Positions 45,972 through 54,599 of a stretch of 64,000 bases of DNA are shown here, piece after piece. Each line of letters starts with the position of its first letter. Position 1 is the stretch's first letter. The position numbers and the translations under genes were made by a program. The notes under the pieces are model-generated. The model made no database searches and was not told where the DNA came from. It worked only from the letters and a program-made list of their open reading frames with translations. Source of the DNA: Acinetobacter lwoffii (GTDB lineage: Bacteria; Pseudomonadota; Gammaproteobacteria; Pseudomonadales; Moraxellaceae); the NCBI RefSeq assembly GCF_024129355.1, contig NZ_JAMXXP010000001.1, forward strand, positions 124,001 through 188,000, written 5' to 3'.

Positions 45972-46526
45972 TTAATAGCTTTCTGGAACCGCACTTAAAA
46001 ATTCATGACGTGTTTCTTTGTCGGTTTTAAAATCACCAATAAATGATACCGTACGTGTGGTTGATTCCTGCTTGCCTACACCGCGCATCATCATGCACAT
46101 GTGCGCAGAATCAATCATTACTGCAACACCGCGTGCTTTGGTGACTTCAGCCACTGCTTCTGCAATTTGCTGAGTCAGATTTTCCTGAATCTGTAAACGG
46201 CGTGCAAACATTTCAGTAATACGGGCAAATTTAGACAGGCCTAAAACATGACCTTCTGGCAAATAGGCGATATGTACGCGGCCATAAAATGGCAATAAGT
46301 GATGCTCACATAGCGAATAAAATTCGATGTTTTTAACCAGTACCATTTCACGGTTATCGGAAGGGAAGACCGCCTTGTTGGTCACTTCTTCAAGTGTCTG
46401 GCTATAACCCGAGGTTAAATATGAAAATGCTTTCGCAGCGCGCACAGGCGTATCTTTGAGACCAGGGCGATTTAGATCTTCGCCAACGGCAGTAAGAATG
46501 TTTGCGTAGGATTGCTGCATAGTCAT
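45972..46526 (-). CDS. folE: GTP cyclohydrolase I
   Basis: The 184-residue enzyme has the zinc ligands in [13 protein letters not shown] and [11 protein letters not shown] and the conserved QIQENLT. It converts GTP to dihydroneopterin triphosphate, the first step of folate synthesis. Two ATG codons lie within three codons of each other; the first is used. It is monocistronic. Confidence 0.95.
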   Translation of the reverse strand: MTMQQSYANILTAVGEDLNRPGLKDTPVRAAKAFSYLTSGYSQTLEEVTNKAVFPSDNREMVLVKNIEFYSLCEHHLLPFYGRVHIAYLPEGHVLGLSKFARITEMFARRLQIQENLTQQIAEAVAEVTKARGVAVMIDSAHMCMMMRGVGKQESTTRTVSFIGDFKTDKETRHEFLSAVPESY

Positions 46527-46613
46527 ATGACGTATTCACTTAAACTGAGAATGAACAAGGACGGCATTGTAGCAGAAAACTTTTACAATGCCTTGTTTTG
46601 AGGCTAAAACCGT

Positions 46614-47297
46614 TTACTGTTTGAACTTTGGATTCTTTTCTGCACGTTTGAGCAGAACCAATACCGCACCGGTACCGCCTTGCTTTTCAGGTGCACTGAC
46701 AAATGCCAAAACATCGCGATGCTGACGCAGCCAGCCGTTGACATAGGTTTTTAAAATCGCTTCTGGACCTTTACCATGTACGATTTTAATCACGTTCTGG
46801 TTTTCATCTTTGGCGATCTGGATAATCTGCAGCACGGCTTGACGCGCTTCTTCCACGGTACAGCCATGCAGATCCACAGCTTCAAACCAGCGCAAGTTAC
46901 CGGCTTTCAAGTCTTCAAACACTTTATGCTGCAAGGTGGCGATGCGATAGCTCAAGTTGGCCTGACTGCCGACAGGATTGAGCATGGCCTGAGTATCTGA
47001 TAAAGCCATTGCCTCTGTTTCCAGCGGGCCAGTAGCCGCTGCACGCTTTGCCAAGATTTGTGCATCCGGCTTTTTCTTGCGTGGTTTGTCCAGTTGAACC
47101 GTATTTCCCGATTCAATTTTTTGTACGCCCTGCATTTGCTTGCGGAATAATTCCAGTTCTTCTAACGCTTCTTGCTCGACAGTCTTTTCAACAGGTGCAG
47201 CAACGACCGCAGGCGTTTGCGGCTGTGTAATTTGCTTCTTAAAAGATTTCAGCAGGTTGTACTGATCTTTAGATAATGAAGAATCGTGTTTACTCAT
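46614..47297 (-). CDS. Smr/MutS2-domain protein
   Basis: The 227-residue protein has a hydrophilic N-terminus (1-135) and a C-terminal Smr domain with DLHGCTVEEAR, the KIVHGKG signature and GGTGAVLVLL. Smr domains are nucleases acting on nucleic-acid structures or stalled ribosomes (SmrB type). The start has no good ribosome-binding site. Confidence 0.88.
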   Translation of the reverse strand: MSKHDSSLSKDQYNLLKSFKKQITQPQTPAVVAAPVEKTVEQEALEELELFRKQMQGVQKIESGNTVQLDKPRKKKPDAQILAKRAAATGPLETEAMALSDTQAMLNPVGSQANLSYRIATLQHKVFEDLKAGNLRWFEAVDLHGCTVEEARQAVLQIIQIAKDENQNVIKIVHGKGPEAILKTYVNGWLRQHRDVLAFVSAPEKQGGTGAVLVLLKRAEKNPKFKQ

Positions 47298-47438
47298 AAT
47301 GTAAAAACAAGGGAGATGCGGAATTTACAAGAATTATAGTCTGAAAATAGACAAAGGAGAACTGAATTGCGTTCATGACATTGCTGAGGATTTTAAATAC
47401 GCTCGAGAATCTATGATCTACTTTTCAATATTGAAAAT

Positions 47439-47472
47439 AAAAAAGCCCAATCCTGAGATTGGGCTTTTTTAA
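47439..47472 (-). terminator. Terminator of the trpGDC operon
   Basis: Minus-strand AAAAAAGCCCAATC and GATTGGGCTTTTTT arms around a short loop, 23 bp after trpC. Confidence 0.92.
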
Positions 47473-47494
47473 TGCTTAGGTGAGCATTTACATT

Positions 47495-48301
47495 TTAAAC
47501 CGCTTCAGGCTCACCAAACAGATCGCGGAAAGCATGATCCGGACGTGGTTGTTTCATGAAGCTTTCGCCGACCAGAAAGGCGTGAATATCATTTTTCTGC
47601 ATCATCGCAACATCCGCAGGTGTGGCAATACCACTTTCAGTCACCAGCAGGCGTGAAGGGTCCAGTAATTTTTTCAAACGTAATGATGTGTTTAAATCCA
47701 CATCAAAGGTTTTTAAATTACGGTTATTTACACCGAGCAGACAACGATCAGAAAGTTTTAAAGCACGGGATAGTTCTTCTTCATCGTGAACTTCAACCAG
47801 TACATCCAGATGATGTTCAAATGCAGTTTTAGACATTTCTTCTAACTGCTGATCAGACAGGCAAGCCACAATTAGCAAGATACAGTCTGCATGCAGAGCA
47901 CGTGCTTCAATGACCCCATAAGGGTCAATCAGAAAGTCTTTACGCAGCGCAGGCAGGTCGCAATGTGAACGGGCAATCTGAATATTGTCATCATGACCCT
48001 GGAAAAAGTCTACATCGGTCAGCACCGATAAACAGGCTGCACCTGCATCCTGATACTGTGCCGCAATTTCCGCAGGGTTAAAATTCTCGCGAATAATGCC
48101 CTTGGATGGCGAAGCTTTTTTTATTTCAGCAATCACACCAGGACGTTTCGACACTAAAGACCGGGCAAAACTACGTACAGGTGATGCACCCTGAGCCAGC
48201 TCCTCCAGATCTTTATAGCTTTTCTGCTTTAAACGTAGGGCAAATTCTTCTTTTTTACGGTCAACAATCTTGCCTAAAATTGTGTTTGCGATATTCACCA
48301 T
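47495..48301 (-). CDS. trpC: Indole-3-glycerol phosphate synthase
   Basis: The 268-residue monofunctional enzyme has VIAEIKKASPSKG with the catalytic Lys, LSVLTDVDFFQG, LRKDFLIDPYG and LGVNNRNLKTF. It makes indole-3-glycerol phosphate for tryptophan. The ATG at 48301 has AGGGA eight bases upstream. It is not fused to TrpF. It is the last gene of trpGDC. Confidence 0.95.
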   Translation of the reverse strand: MVNIANTILGKIVDRKKEEFALRLKQKSYKDLEELAQGASPVRSFARSLVSKRPGVIAEIKKASPSKGIIRENFNPAEIAAQYQDAGAACLSVLTDVDFFQGHDDNIQIARSHCDLPALRKDFLIDPYGVIEARALHADCILLIVACLSDQQLEEMSKTAFEHHLDVLVEVHDEEELSRALKLSDRCLLGVNNRNLKTFDVDLNTSLRLKKLLDPSRLLVTESGIATPADVAMMQKNDIHAFLVGESFMKQPRPDHAFRDLFGEPEAV

Positions 48302-48321
48302 GATCAAAATCCCTGACCGAA

Positions 48322-49368
48322 TTAAGCTTCGTAATGTTTAATGGTTTTGGTAAATTCAGACAGCACACTCATTTTTTCAAGTGCCTGACCGCCATAAATA
48401 ATGTCATGTGCCAGCGCAACACCTTGCTTATAGCTGCTGGTCAAACCAGAGACATAAATACCTGCACCAGCATTCAGCGCGATCATGTTCGCTGCTTTAT
48501 CACCGATGTCTGATTTCTTCTTGCCCAGCGCATCTTTGATCAAAGCCAGACTTTGCGCAGAATCTTCCACAATCAGTCCGGTCAGGGTTTGCGACTCAAT
48601 ATCGACCGATTCAGGAATAATTTCCCATTCAGTGACTTCACCATTTTTCAGTTCAGCAACATGAGTTGAAGAGGCAATACTGATTTCATCCAGACCATCA
48701 CGTGAATGTACCACCATCACATGTTCAGCACCGAGCTGTTTCATGACTTCCGCAATCGGACGGCAGAGTTCATTGGAAAATACGCCAATGACTAAACGAT
48801 TTACTCCGGCCGGATTCGTAAGCGGGCCAAGTAAATTGAAAATACTACGAATTCCTAATTCTTTACGTGGGCCGATTGCATATTTCATGGCTTGATGATG
48901 ATTCGGCGCAAACAGGAAACCGACACCAACGTCACGGATACAGCGTTCAGTCTGCTGCATGTTCAGGTCCAGGTTAATCCCGGCCTGTTCCAGTAAATCC
49001 GACGAACCTGATTTGGTCGAAACGCCGCGGTTACCATGTTTGGCAATGGTTGCGCCCGCTGCTGCAATTACAAATGCAGAAGCAGTAGAAACATTAAACA
49101 GGTTCTGGCCATCACCGCCTGTACCCACAATATCGACCAGATATGGAATGTCACTGACATCAATTTTGGTGGCAAGTTCACGCATGACACGTGCAGCTGC
49201 GGTAATTTCGTCAATACTTTCGCCTTTCAGGCGTAAGCCCATCAGCAGGGCGCCAATCTGGGCATCGGTCGCTTCACCTGACATGATGGCACGCATCACG
49301 TCTTGCATTTGATCCTGAGTCAGGTGAATGTTTTTAGTAATATTACTTAAAGCTTGTTGAATATTCAT
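48322..49368 (-). CDS. trpD: Anthranilate phosphoribosyltransferase
   Basis: The 348-residue enzyme has the [21 protein letters not shown]-binding motif, [15 protein letters not shown] and [10 protein letters not shown]. It transfers phosphoribose to anthranilate. It lies 9 bp after trpG and 20 bp before trpC, so the three form one operon. Confidence 0.96.
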   Translation of the reverse strand: MNIQQALSNITKNIHLTQDQMQDVMRAIMSGEATDAQIGALLMGLRLKGESIDEITAAARVMRELATKIDVSDIPYLVDIVGTGGDGQNLFNVSTASAFVIAAAGATIAKHGNRGVSTKSGSSDLLEQAGINLDLNMQQTERCIRDVGVGFLFAPNHHQAMKYAIGPRKELGIRSIFNLLGPLTNPAGVNRLVIGVFSNELCRPIAEVMKQLGAEHVMVVHSRDGLDEISIASSTHVAELKNGEVTEWEIIPESVDIESQTLTGLIVEDSAQSLALIKDALGKKKSDIGDKAANMIALNAGAGIYVSGLTSSYKQGVALAHDIIYGGQALEKMSVLSEFTKTIKHYEA

Positions 49369-49377
49369 AAGGTGTTC

Positions 49378-49962
49378 TTAGGCATAAATTTCGAGAAAGT
49401 TTTTAAAGATTTGATGACCATGCTGGCTCAGAATCGATTCAGGATGGAACTGCACGCCTTCGACCGGCAATGTCTTATGTTTCACACCCATAATTTCTTC
49501 CATAGAGCCATCCGCTTCATTGGTCCAGCAGGTCACTTCCAGACATTCGGGCAAGGTGGCTTGATCAATCACCAGTGAATGATAACGCGTTGCAGGAAAT
49601 GGAGAAGGAAGATTGCTGAAAATCCCGGTATCACTGTGGTACATATCAGATAGACGGCCATGCATCACATGTTTGGCACGCACGATATTACCGCCAAATG
49701 CCTGACCAATACTCTGGTGACCAAGACAAACGCCCAGTAAGGGAATTTTGCCAGCAAAATGCTGAATCGCAGGAATAGAAATCCCTGCCTCACTTGGCGA
49801 GCACGGGCCGGGGCCAATCACTAAATACTTGGGTTGCCATCGCTCTATATCTTCTAATGTCACGGCATCATTACGGACTACTTTTACTTTTTGATTCAGC
49901 TCACCAAAATATTGGACGATGTTATAAGTAAAGGAGTCATAGTTGTCGATCATGAGAAGCAT
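49378..49962 (-). CDS. trpG: Anthranilate synthase glutamine amidotransferase subunit
   Basis: The 194-residue class I amidotransferase has [17 protein letters not shown], the nucleophile Cys in GVCLGHQ and the HPESI His-Glu pair. It supplies ammonia to TrpE and may also serve PabB. The gene is complete, but the prophage begins about 20-100 bp upstream, so its native upstream promoter may be displaced. Confidence 0.95.
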   Translation of the reverse strand: MLLMIDNYDSFTYNIVQYFGELNQKVKVVRNDAVTLEDIERWQPKYLVIGPGPCSPSEAGISIPAIQHFAGKIPLLGVCLGHQSIGQAFGGNIVRAKHVMHGRLSDMYHSDTGIFSNLPSPFPATRYHSLVIDQATLPECLEVTCWTNEADGSMEEIMGVKHKTLPVEGVQFHPESILSQHGHQIFKNFLEIYA

Positions 49963-50014
49963 ATCGCACGTAACCTCTTGAAAATTATGAAAATGAGTAT
50001 CTTTATTTCTAATC

Positions 50015-50036
50015 GTTACTCACTATGTTACTCACT
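50015..50036. repeat. Tandem GTTACTCACT direct repeats at the prophage-host junction
   Basis: Two copies of GTTACTCACT start 12 bp apart (50015 and 50027), between trpG and the excisionase-like gene. Short phased direct repeats in this position resemble integrase-arm or Xis binding sites. Confidence 0.4.
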
Positions 50037-50067
50037 TTTAAAACAGTGACTGATTTTGCAGGCATTA

Positions 50068-50093
50068 AAAAGCCGCTCAATCAAGCGGCTACT
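50068..50093 (-). terminator. Terminator of the leftward prophage operon
   Basis: Minus-strand AGCCGCT and AGCGGCT arms with a TTTTTAA tail; the stop codon of the excisionase-like gene lies in the hairpin. Confidence 0.8.
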
Positions 50094-50350
50094 TTACCAG
50101 TTTTTGAATGCCTTGTGACAACTTCGTTCACATAACTATTTAGATAGTAACTTCGTGGACCATCTTTGCTTGGCTGGTCAATTTCTCCCTTTTTAATCCG
50201 GTCATACAAAGTCGGCTCACTCATATTCATCCGCTTCGCAAATTCCTTGATACTCACTCGGCGCTCATCTTGATTTGCCATTGCTCTTTTAAGCTCCTGC
50301 ATTTCATCAAAAATGGCTTGGAGTAGATTATGCTCAGATTCAACTATCAC
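50081..50350 (-). CDS. Helix-turn-helix protein, excisionase/AlpA-like
   Basis: The 89-residue protein has a winged-helix-type HTH at about residues 31-55 (VSIKEFAKRMNMSEPTLYDR), followed by IKKGEI and a basic end. Such proteins act as excisionases or phage regulators. It is the last gene of the leftward operon and lies next to the host junction, the usual place of xis. Its start overlaps the preceding gene by 11 bases. Confidence 0.6.
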   Translation of the reverse strand: MIVESEHNLLQAIFDEMQELKRAMANQDERRVSIKEFAKRMNMSEPTLYDRIKKGEIDQPSKDGPRSYYLNSYVNEVVTRHSKTGKVAA

Positions 50351-50609
50351 TTTTCACCTCCATACAACTCTCTACATCTGCAATGGCTCTTTTCAGGTAT
50401 TTCTTGTGGCGACTAACCTTTACCGCCACCTTGGCATCAGCTAAACCACCCCAACTTGCCACCAGCTCATGACTCTTTACCAGCTGCTTCAATTGGTCGG
50501 TATGAAACGAAAGACCATCCTCTAGACTGCAAAAACCAAATCCCATCTCAACCAGTTCTTTTGATCTTTGAAGTCCATTCTTCTGAAAGTATTTCACTGC
50601 ATCATTCAC
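50340..50609 (-). CDS. Phage protein, unknown
   Basis: The 89-residue protein is mainly helical with a basic C-terminal third (VSRHKKYLKRA). It starts with GTG in a GTGA overlap with the stop of the upstream gene, which supports it being translated. I recognise no family. Confidence 0.65.
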   Translation of the reverse strand: MNDAVKYFQKNGLQRSKELVEMGFGFCSLEDGLSFHTDQLKQLVKSHELVASWGGLADAKVAVKVSRHKKYLKRAIADVESCMEVKSDS

Positions 50610-50920
50610 GACACTTCTCCCAAAGACTTCACCACACCACTCGGCAATTCACTCAAGTAGCAGGTAAACAGGTGATACAGCTTATCCGCATTACTTTCAT
50701 CCACCGTGATAACCCCACCAGTGCCAGACTTAACACGCTGACGTGACCAGCCGCGCATGTGATACGTGAACTCATTGTCAAAATCCACCGCGTTTAAAAT
50801 CGCATTGAATGAGTCAACATCACCGGCAGACCATGTTTCGTTGTATGGCTTATCTTTGGCCACAAGGTTGTCGATCTGAAGCTGGGCGAACTGCACGTTG
50901 GTTAATTGAATTTCAGTCAT
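50606..50920 (-). CDS. Phage protein, unknown
   Basis: The 104-residue acidic protein contains WSAGDVDSFNAILNAVDF and RGWSRQRVKSGTGG. ATG at 50920 has AGGAG seven bases upstream and overlaps the previous gene by eight bases; the longer frame to 50953 is not needed. The family is unknown. Confidence 0.65.
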   Translation of the reverse strand: MTEIQLTNVQFAQLQIDNLVAKDKPYNETWSAGDVDSFNAILNAVDFDNEFTYHMRGWSRQRVKSGTGGVITVDESNADKLYHLFTCYLSELPSGVVKSLGEVS

Positions 50921-51260
50921 TGGCTGGCTCCTGTGGTTCGATTGCTGGATCATTGCCCAACACAGACCAATGTGTGATTAATTCCTGGTTGAGTGCGTCA
51001 CCATCTTCTATAGATGAGAAGCCCCAAGGTGACTCCCATTTTGCGACCAATTGTTGGTTCATAATAAAGATCTGGTACGGGCCATCAATGCGAGGCGATT
51101 CAACTGTGTAATCTTTCCACTCCGGCACCGCTTGGGCTTTGGCTGGAACAACAAGAAAACCAGCTTCATTAATTGCCTTCAAAACTGCTTCTGCTTGCTC
51201 ATCACCCCATTCATGGGAGTTGCGCAAAATTGCGGTTTTTACGACTTCTTTAATATCCAT
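50913..51260 (-). CDS. Phage protein, unknown
   Basis: The 115-residue protein has a helical N-terminal part (about 1-45) and an aromatic-rich C-terminal half (EWKDYTVE, WESPWGF). Start and previous stop share one base (TGATG), and AAGGTGG precedes. The family is unknown. Confidence 0.65.
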   Translation of the reverse strand: MDIKEVVKTAILRNSHEWGDEQAEAVLKAINEAGFLVVPAKAQAVPEWKDYTVESPRIDGPYQIFIMNQQLVAKWESPWGFSSIEDGDALNQELITHWSVLGNDPAIEPQEPAND

Positions 51261-51502
51261 CACGCCACCTTCACATCTAAATAATCAGGGTTATCCAGGT
51301 GTTCTTCATATTCATCGAATAGCACCTGACATGCCGCATTACCTGTTAAATCTTTCTTTAAGAGCACGTAACTCAGTGTCTTGCGTGTGCCTTTGCCGCT
51401 AAATGTCGAGCTGCCATCCGCAAGTTCATTTTTGGTATAACCCAATTTTTCTAGCCACAGCTTGAAACCAACTTCATGCTTCTTTTTAATTCTGAAGATC
51501 AT
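51260..51502 (-). CDS. Phage protein, unknown
   Basis: The 80-residue basic protein begins MIFRIKKKHEVGFKLW. The ATG at 51502 has GGGGGT upstream and an ATGA overlap with the 45-residue gene before it. No family is recognised. Confidence 0.6.
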   Translation of the reverse strand: MIFRIKKKHEVGFKLWLEKLGYTKNELADGSSTFSGKGTRKTLSYVLLKKDLTGNAACQVLFDEYEEHLDNPDYLDVKVA

Positions 51503-51636
51503 CTGTACCCCCAAGTGTTCGCAAAATTTCGAAGGCAATCGTCAATACCGAATAGGTTGATGTTGCGGTAAGTTCTAACCCGACCTTTGTGCTGCACAAG
51601 CAGCACGCGGGTCATAGAAGAGTAGGAATAACTCAT
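51499..51636 (-). CDS. Very small phage protein (45 residues)
   Basis: The frame encodes a 45-residue basic protein beginning MSYSYSSMTRVLLV. Its start overlaps the recT stop as ATGA, and its stop overlaps the next start as ATGA. This double coupling in an otherwise gapless operon is good evidence that it is translated. No function can be inferred. Confidence 0.6.
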   Translation of the reverse strand: MSYSYSSMTRVLLVQHKGRVRTYRNINLFGIDDCLRNFANTWGYR

Positions 51637-52625
51637 GGCGTTAGCGCCGCTTCTTGTGCTTCATACGCAGAATTGATTTGTGAGATATGTTCTTCAGTCA
51701 TCTGAGCCGTGAAGGGTTCAAAGCGTGAAGCCATAATTGCGTTAAGCTCCTCCAGATCGGTCGTGTTGCTGATCTCGTTAATTACTGACTGAATTGATTC
51801 AGCAGGAAAAGCCTGAGCGGCCTTTAGCTCTTTACGCTTAGCTTTAAATACTTCACCGATTTCAGACTTAGCTGGCTCACCTAAATTCAACTCAGCAATG
51901 TCAGCACCAATCTGATCGAGTTCCTCAAGAGAAGTGGCGTTATCAATACGTTGGTAATACGGGGTTAGGTCAATTTCTGTAGCCACCGACTCGACAGCAT
52001 CTTTCTTTTTGGCCATGCGCGCTTTCAGCGATGACGATCCGCTATTTGCCTTCGTTGTACTGGTTTCTGGTGCAGTGGGAGTAATATCAATTTCCTTATC
52101 TTTTTCCTCCTCAGCAATTGCCATGCCCTTGAGCACATCCGGGAACACGTCACGCAGGGCATAGGAACGCGCACGTAGCTTTAACATGCGTTTTGGATAC
52201 TGCGTCCAAGGCCCCTGTTTACCTGATAAACCTGCCTTTTTCGCATCCTCCATTGTGAATACTGAAGCAACTGGTTCTTCATTTTTCCGCTTCACAGTTA
52301 CAGTGGCTTTTTGACCATCTTCGGAAATTTCCTCGCGGATGAAATCGAGCAGACCGGATCCACGAACAAGGGCAAGCATTGCATCACCCCAGATAGAAGG
52401 GCGACCATTAATCACGGCAATGTTTTGCATAGCTTGTAATGGCTGCAAGCCAATTTCAGCACCCCATTGCATAGCAACAAGAATGTTCCCAGGCTTGCGC
52501 TGGTAGTCCTTCGGCACAATGTCAGACTCGGCAAGGATGCCGGCAATCTGCATTGCTTCTTGCAGGTTGTTCGGAGTTAAGAAATTAACGGCAGCGTTTT
52601 GGCCTGTTTTAACAATTGAGTTCAT
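51633..52625 (-). CDS. recT: RecT family single-strand annealing protein
   Basis: The 330-residue protein has a RecT core (about 20-190; AMQWGAEIGLQPLQAMQNIAVINGRPSIWGD, given here as a split motif at residues 52-82) and a disordered linker and C-terminal helical part. It anneals complementary single strands and works with the neighbouring exonuclease in phage recombination, as lambda Bet does with Exo. It lies 18 bp after the exonuclease gene. Confidence 0.92.
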   Translation of the reverse strand: MNSIVKTGQNAAVNFLTPNNLQEAMQIAGILAESDIVPKDYQRKPGNILVAMQWGAEIGLQPLQAMQNIAVINGRPSIWGDAMLALVRGSGLLDFIREEISEDGQKATVTVKRKNEEPVASVFTMEDAKKAGLSGKQGPWTQYPKRMLKLRARSYALRDVFPDVLKGMAIAEEEKDKEIDITPTAPETSTTKANSGSSSLKARMAKKKDAVESVATEIDLTPYYQRIDNATSLEELDQIGADIAELNLGEPAKSEIGEVFKAKRKELKAAQAFPAESIQSVINEISNTTDLEELNAIMASRFEPFTAQMTEEHISQINSAYEAQEAALTP

Positions 52626-52643
52626 ATTCTTCTACCTTAAATC

Positions 52644-53624
52644 TTAATTAATGCGCAGCACGCGAGTGCTTGAAGTCTTCACAAATTGTTCGTAAATATC
52701 CGGGTGAGCGGCTTTCAGTGCTTTGCTATCTAGGGTGTTGCGTTCTTGGTATTTGAATGTTGCTAGACGCTTTTCCTCAGCAATAATCATCTCCGCATCT
52801 TCCATGCGGGTGCAGATTTGTAGCTTGAGGGTATCTAACTCACCACTGGCTTCTTTGATCGTGGCGTTTAGGTCCTTATATTCAGCGACCAGCTGAGCAA
52901 GGTCGTCATCTGCCTGTAGTGCCTGATCAGGATTATGAGTAGACCAGCGATGCAGAACATCATCAAACGTGGTTGGAGCTGGTGGGACGTCAGCCTGAAC
53001 ATGCTCATTCCAGAACTTTGAGCATTCATCTGTGAGCATTTCAAACAGCTCAGGATCGAATGCGACCTGATAGCTACGGAACTTCTGACCACCGATCAGC
53101 ACACCCAAGCCACACATCGAAGCGCCTGTAATACCCATGTACCACTGCACTTGCGTCAGGTAGTAATCTGGCACCTGTTCAGACTGCTCATCACCCCACA
53201 ATTTAGCCAGGTACTGGTTAGCAGTCTTGCATTCCAGAATACGGTCGGTGGTCAGCTTTCCATCTTTGATACGGACATTACCTGCAATTTCTGGATTGAT
53301 AATGGCACGGTCAATATTGGCACGCATCCAGTCATGTTCAGGGTGAGCAATCGTTGCATTAACACGTTGCACCTTAACGCCATTACGTTTGGCATACTCT
53401 TTGGCTACGATGTCCTCTAGCATGTTGCCCCAGTACGCAGGCTCACTGGTACTGTCTTCCAGTTCAGAGCGACCTGTCTTATCCAGCCACAATTGATAGG
53501 GAGAGCTGTATTTGCTCAAGCCTAAGATTGCCGCTACATCAGAACCACCAATACCAAGACGGCGTGATTGCAACCATTCTTGACGAGCATCTTCGATGCT
53601 TTGTAAATTTACTTGAGTATTCAT
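52644..53624 (-). CDS. YqaJ-type viral recombinase exonuclease
   Basis: The 326-residue protein has the YqaJ N-terminal motif RRLGIGGSDVAAILGLS and the nuclease core EPAYWGNMLED ... RILECKTA, giving the Glu, Asp and Glu-x-Lys metal site. It digests one DNA strand to provide tails for RecT. The start overlaps the upstream small gene as ATGA. The coiled-coil C-terminus (ATIKEASGELDTLKLQ) is typical of the family. Confidence 0.9.
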   Translation of the reverse strand: MNTQVNLQSIEDARQEWLQSRRLGIGGSDVAAILGLSKYSSPYQLWLDKTGRSELEDSTSEPAYWGNMLEDIVAKEYAKRNGVKVQRVNATIAHPEHDWMRANIDRAIINPEIAGNVRIKDGKLTTDRILECKTANQYLAKLWGDEQSEQVPDYYLTQVQWYMGITGASMCGLGVLIGGQKFRSYQVAFDPELFEMLTDECSKFWNEHVQADVPPAPTTFDDVLHRWSTHNPDQALQADDDLAQLVAEYKDLNATIKEASGELDTLKLQICTRMEDAEMIIAEEKRLATFKYQERNTLDSKALKAAHPDIYEQFVKTSSTRVLRIN

Positions 53625-53968
53625 CGCACACCCCCAGCAATCGCAGCATTAATCTTTTCAATTTCATAACGATCAACGTATGCATTGATGGTCTTGTCAA
53701 AATGCACCACGTTCAGAATGTCCAGAAACTCAACCGAGGCATCGTCCAGGGCGTATTCAACATAGATGCTGTAATCGTCAGCTTTGACGGTAGCAAAACA
53801 GGTTTCATGGCAAGTACGTTTAAGCACTTCATATTTTTGAGCGGTGATAACCACTTGAGGATTATCATCAGCAACTTTGGCAGGCTGGAAAGCGTAAGCT
53901 ACTGCTATCCCCGCGCTGATTGATGCTGCAATGAATGCAGACTTGAGAATATTGGATTTAGTTGTCAT
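53621..53968 (-). CDS. First gene of the leftward operon, membrane-anchored phage protein
   Basis: The 115-residue protein has one N-terminal hydrophobic helix (SAFIAASISAGIAVAYAF) and a soluble part with two cysteines (TCHETCFA) and many acidic residues. An ATG at 53983 is also possible; a longer frame to 54079 would cover the promoter and operator. Placed first behind the PL-like promoter, it may be an early function of the phage. Function unknown. Confidence 0.55.
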   Translation of the reverse strand: MTTKSNILKSAFIAASISAGIAVAYAFQPAKVADDNPQVVITAQKYEVLKRTCHETCFATVKADDYSIYVEYALDDASVEFLDILNVVHFDKTINAYVDRYEIEKINAAIAGGVR

Positions 53969-54050
53969 AATAGTCTCACTCATAGGTAGTATATGGGTCA
54001 CGCTCCAGGTTGTTGCTGCAACGCTGGGGCTTTTCTTTGTTTGTGAGATA

Positions 54051-54079
54051 AATATCGCATTTCCGATATTGTCAGTCAA
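54051..54079 (-). promoter_or_regulatory. PL-like promoter
   Basis: On the minus strand: -35 box TTGACT (54079-54074), 17-bp spacer, -10 box GATATT (54056-54051). Operator A lies in the spacer and -10 region, so a bound repressor would block it. Confidence 0.7.
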
Positions 54080-54112
54080 TAGGAAATCCGATAAAAATAT
54101 AGAAAAACCGAT
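54054..54112. promoter_or_regulatory. OL-like cluster of three repressor operators
   Basis: Three 14-bp imperfect palindromes: site A ATCGCATTTCCGAT (54054-54067), site B ATAGGAAATCCGAT (54079-54092), site C ATAGAAAAACCGAT (54099-54112). Centres are 25 and 20 bp apart. Each has one conserved half-site ATCGG (read as CCGAT). The same sequence type recurs between repressor and cro. Confidence 0.75.
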
Positions 54113-54142
54113 ATTTTTATTTTTTACTATGCTTTAATAGAC

Positions 54143-54170
54143 AAAAGAAAACCCATCACAGGGATGGGTT
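54143..54170 (-). terminator. Terminator of the diguanylate-cyclase cassette
   Basis: Minus-strand AACCCATC and GATGGGTT arms, followed by TTCTTTT. Confidence 0.8.
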
Positions 54171-54186
54171 GGATGGAGTCATTAGA

Positions 54187-54417
54187 ATGATTGGTATTAC
54201 AAAAGAAGGTCAGTTAATAGAGGTAATGGATTCATCTCCACTAACTGGGGTGAAACTTATCGGTGTTTTAATTACTAATCCTAATGATTTAAGCAAAAAC
54301 CATTTAAATATCGCTAATCACTTTTACCACAAAGATTCCCAACAACTTCATAAGTTAGTCCTAGAGGCTTTACGTATAAATCTGAATCACCACCATTTGT
54401 CGAGTGAGCAACCTTAA
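54187..54417 (+). CDS. Possible small rightward phage ORF
   Basis: A 76-codon frame with GGAG eight bases before its ATG encodes a protein beginning MIGITKEGQLIEVMDSSP. Its last third overlaps the better-supported gene on the other strand, and it would be the only rightward gene here. It is doubtful. Confidence 0.3.
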   Translation: MIGITKEGQLIEVMDSSPLTGVKLIGVLITNPNDLSKNHLNIANHFYHKDSQQLHKLVLEALRINLNHHHLSSEQP

Positions 54418-54553
54418 CAACTTCATATAAAACCCCTTCGTCATTTTCATCTATTTCAATCCATTCACCTACGCGAGGATGGGTTTTGAATTGTCTAGCA
54501 TAGAGTGATTTTGGTTTAGTTTCAGATATATCAATAACAATTAATTCAAGCAT
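54314..54553 (-). CDS. Small phage protein downstream of the diguanylate cyclase
   Basis: The 79-residue acidic protein has a beta-rich look (LELIVIDIS ... RVGEWIEIDEND, YEVVKVAH, YEVVGNL). GGAGAACTT directly precedes the ATG at 54553. It lies 46 bp after the diguanylate cyclase gene and before a terminator, so it belongs to the same transcript. No family recognised. Confidence 0.6.
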   Translation of the reverse strand: MLELIVIDISETKPKSLYARQFKTHPRVGEWIEIDENDEGVLYEVVKVAHSTNGGDSDLYVKPLGLTYEVVGNLCGKSD

Positions 54554-54599
54554 AAGTTCTCCACCCGATCCAAGAGTCGCCCGGGTATGCGGCTTTTTA

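Noticed and set aside
50081..50350. Excisionase-like gene considered as a small integrase remnant
   Set aside because: It contains an HTH only; no R-H-R-Y or serine recombinase residues are visible.
54011..54021. GTTGCTGCAAC palindrome between PL and the first leftward gene, considered as a nut/boxB site
   Set aside because: Five-base stem with a one-base loop, no boxA-like sequence beside it and no N-like gene recognised.
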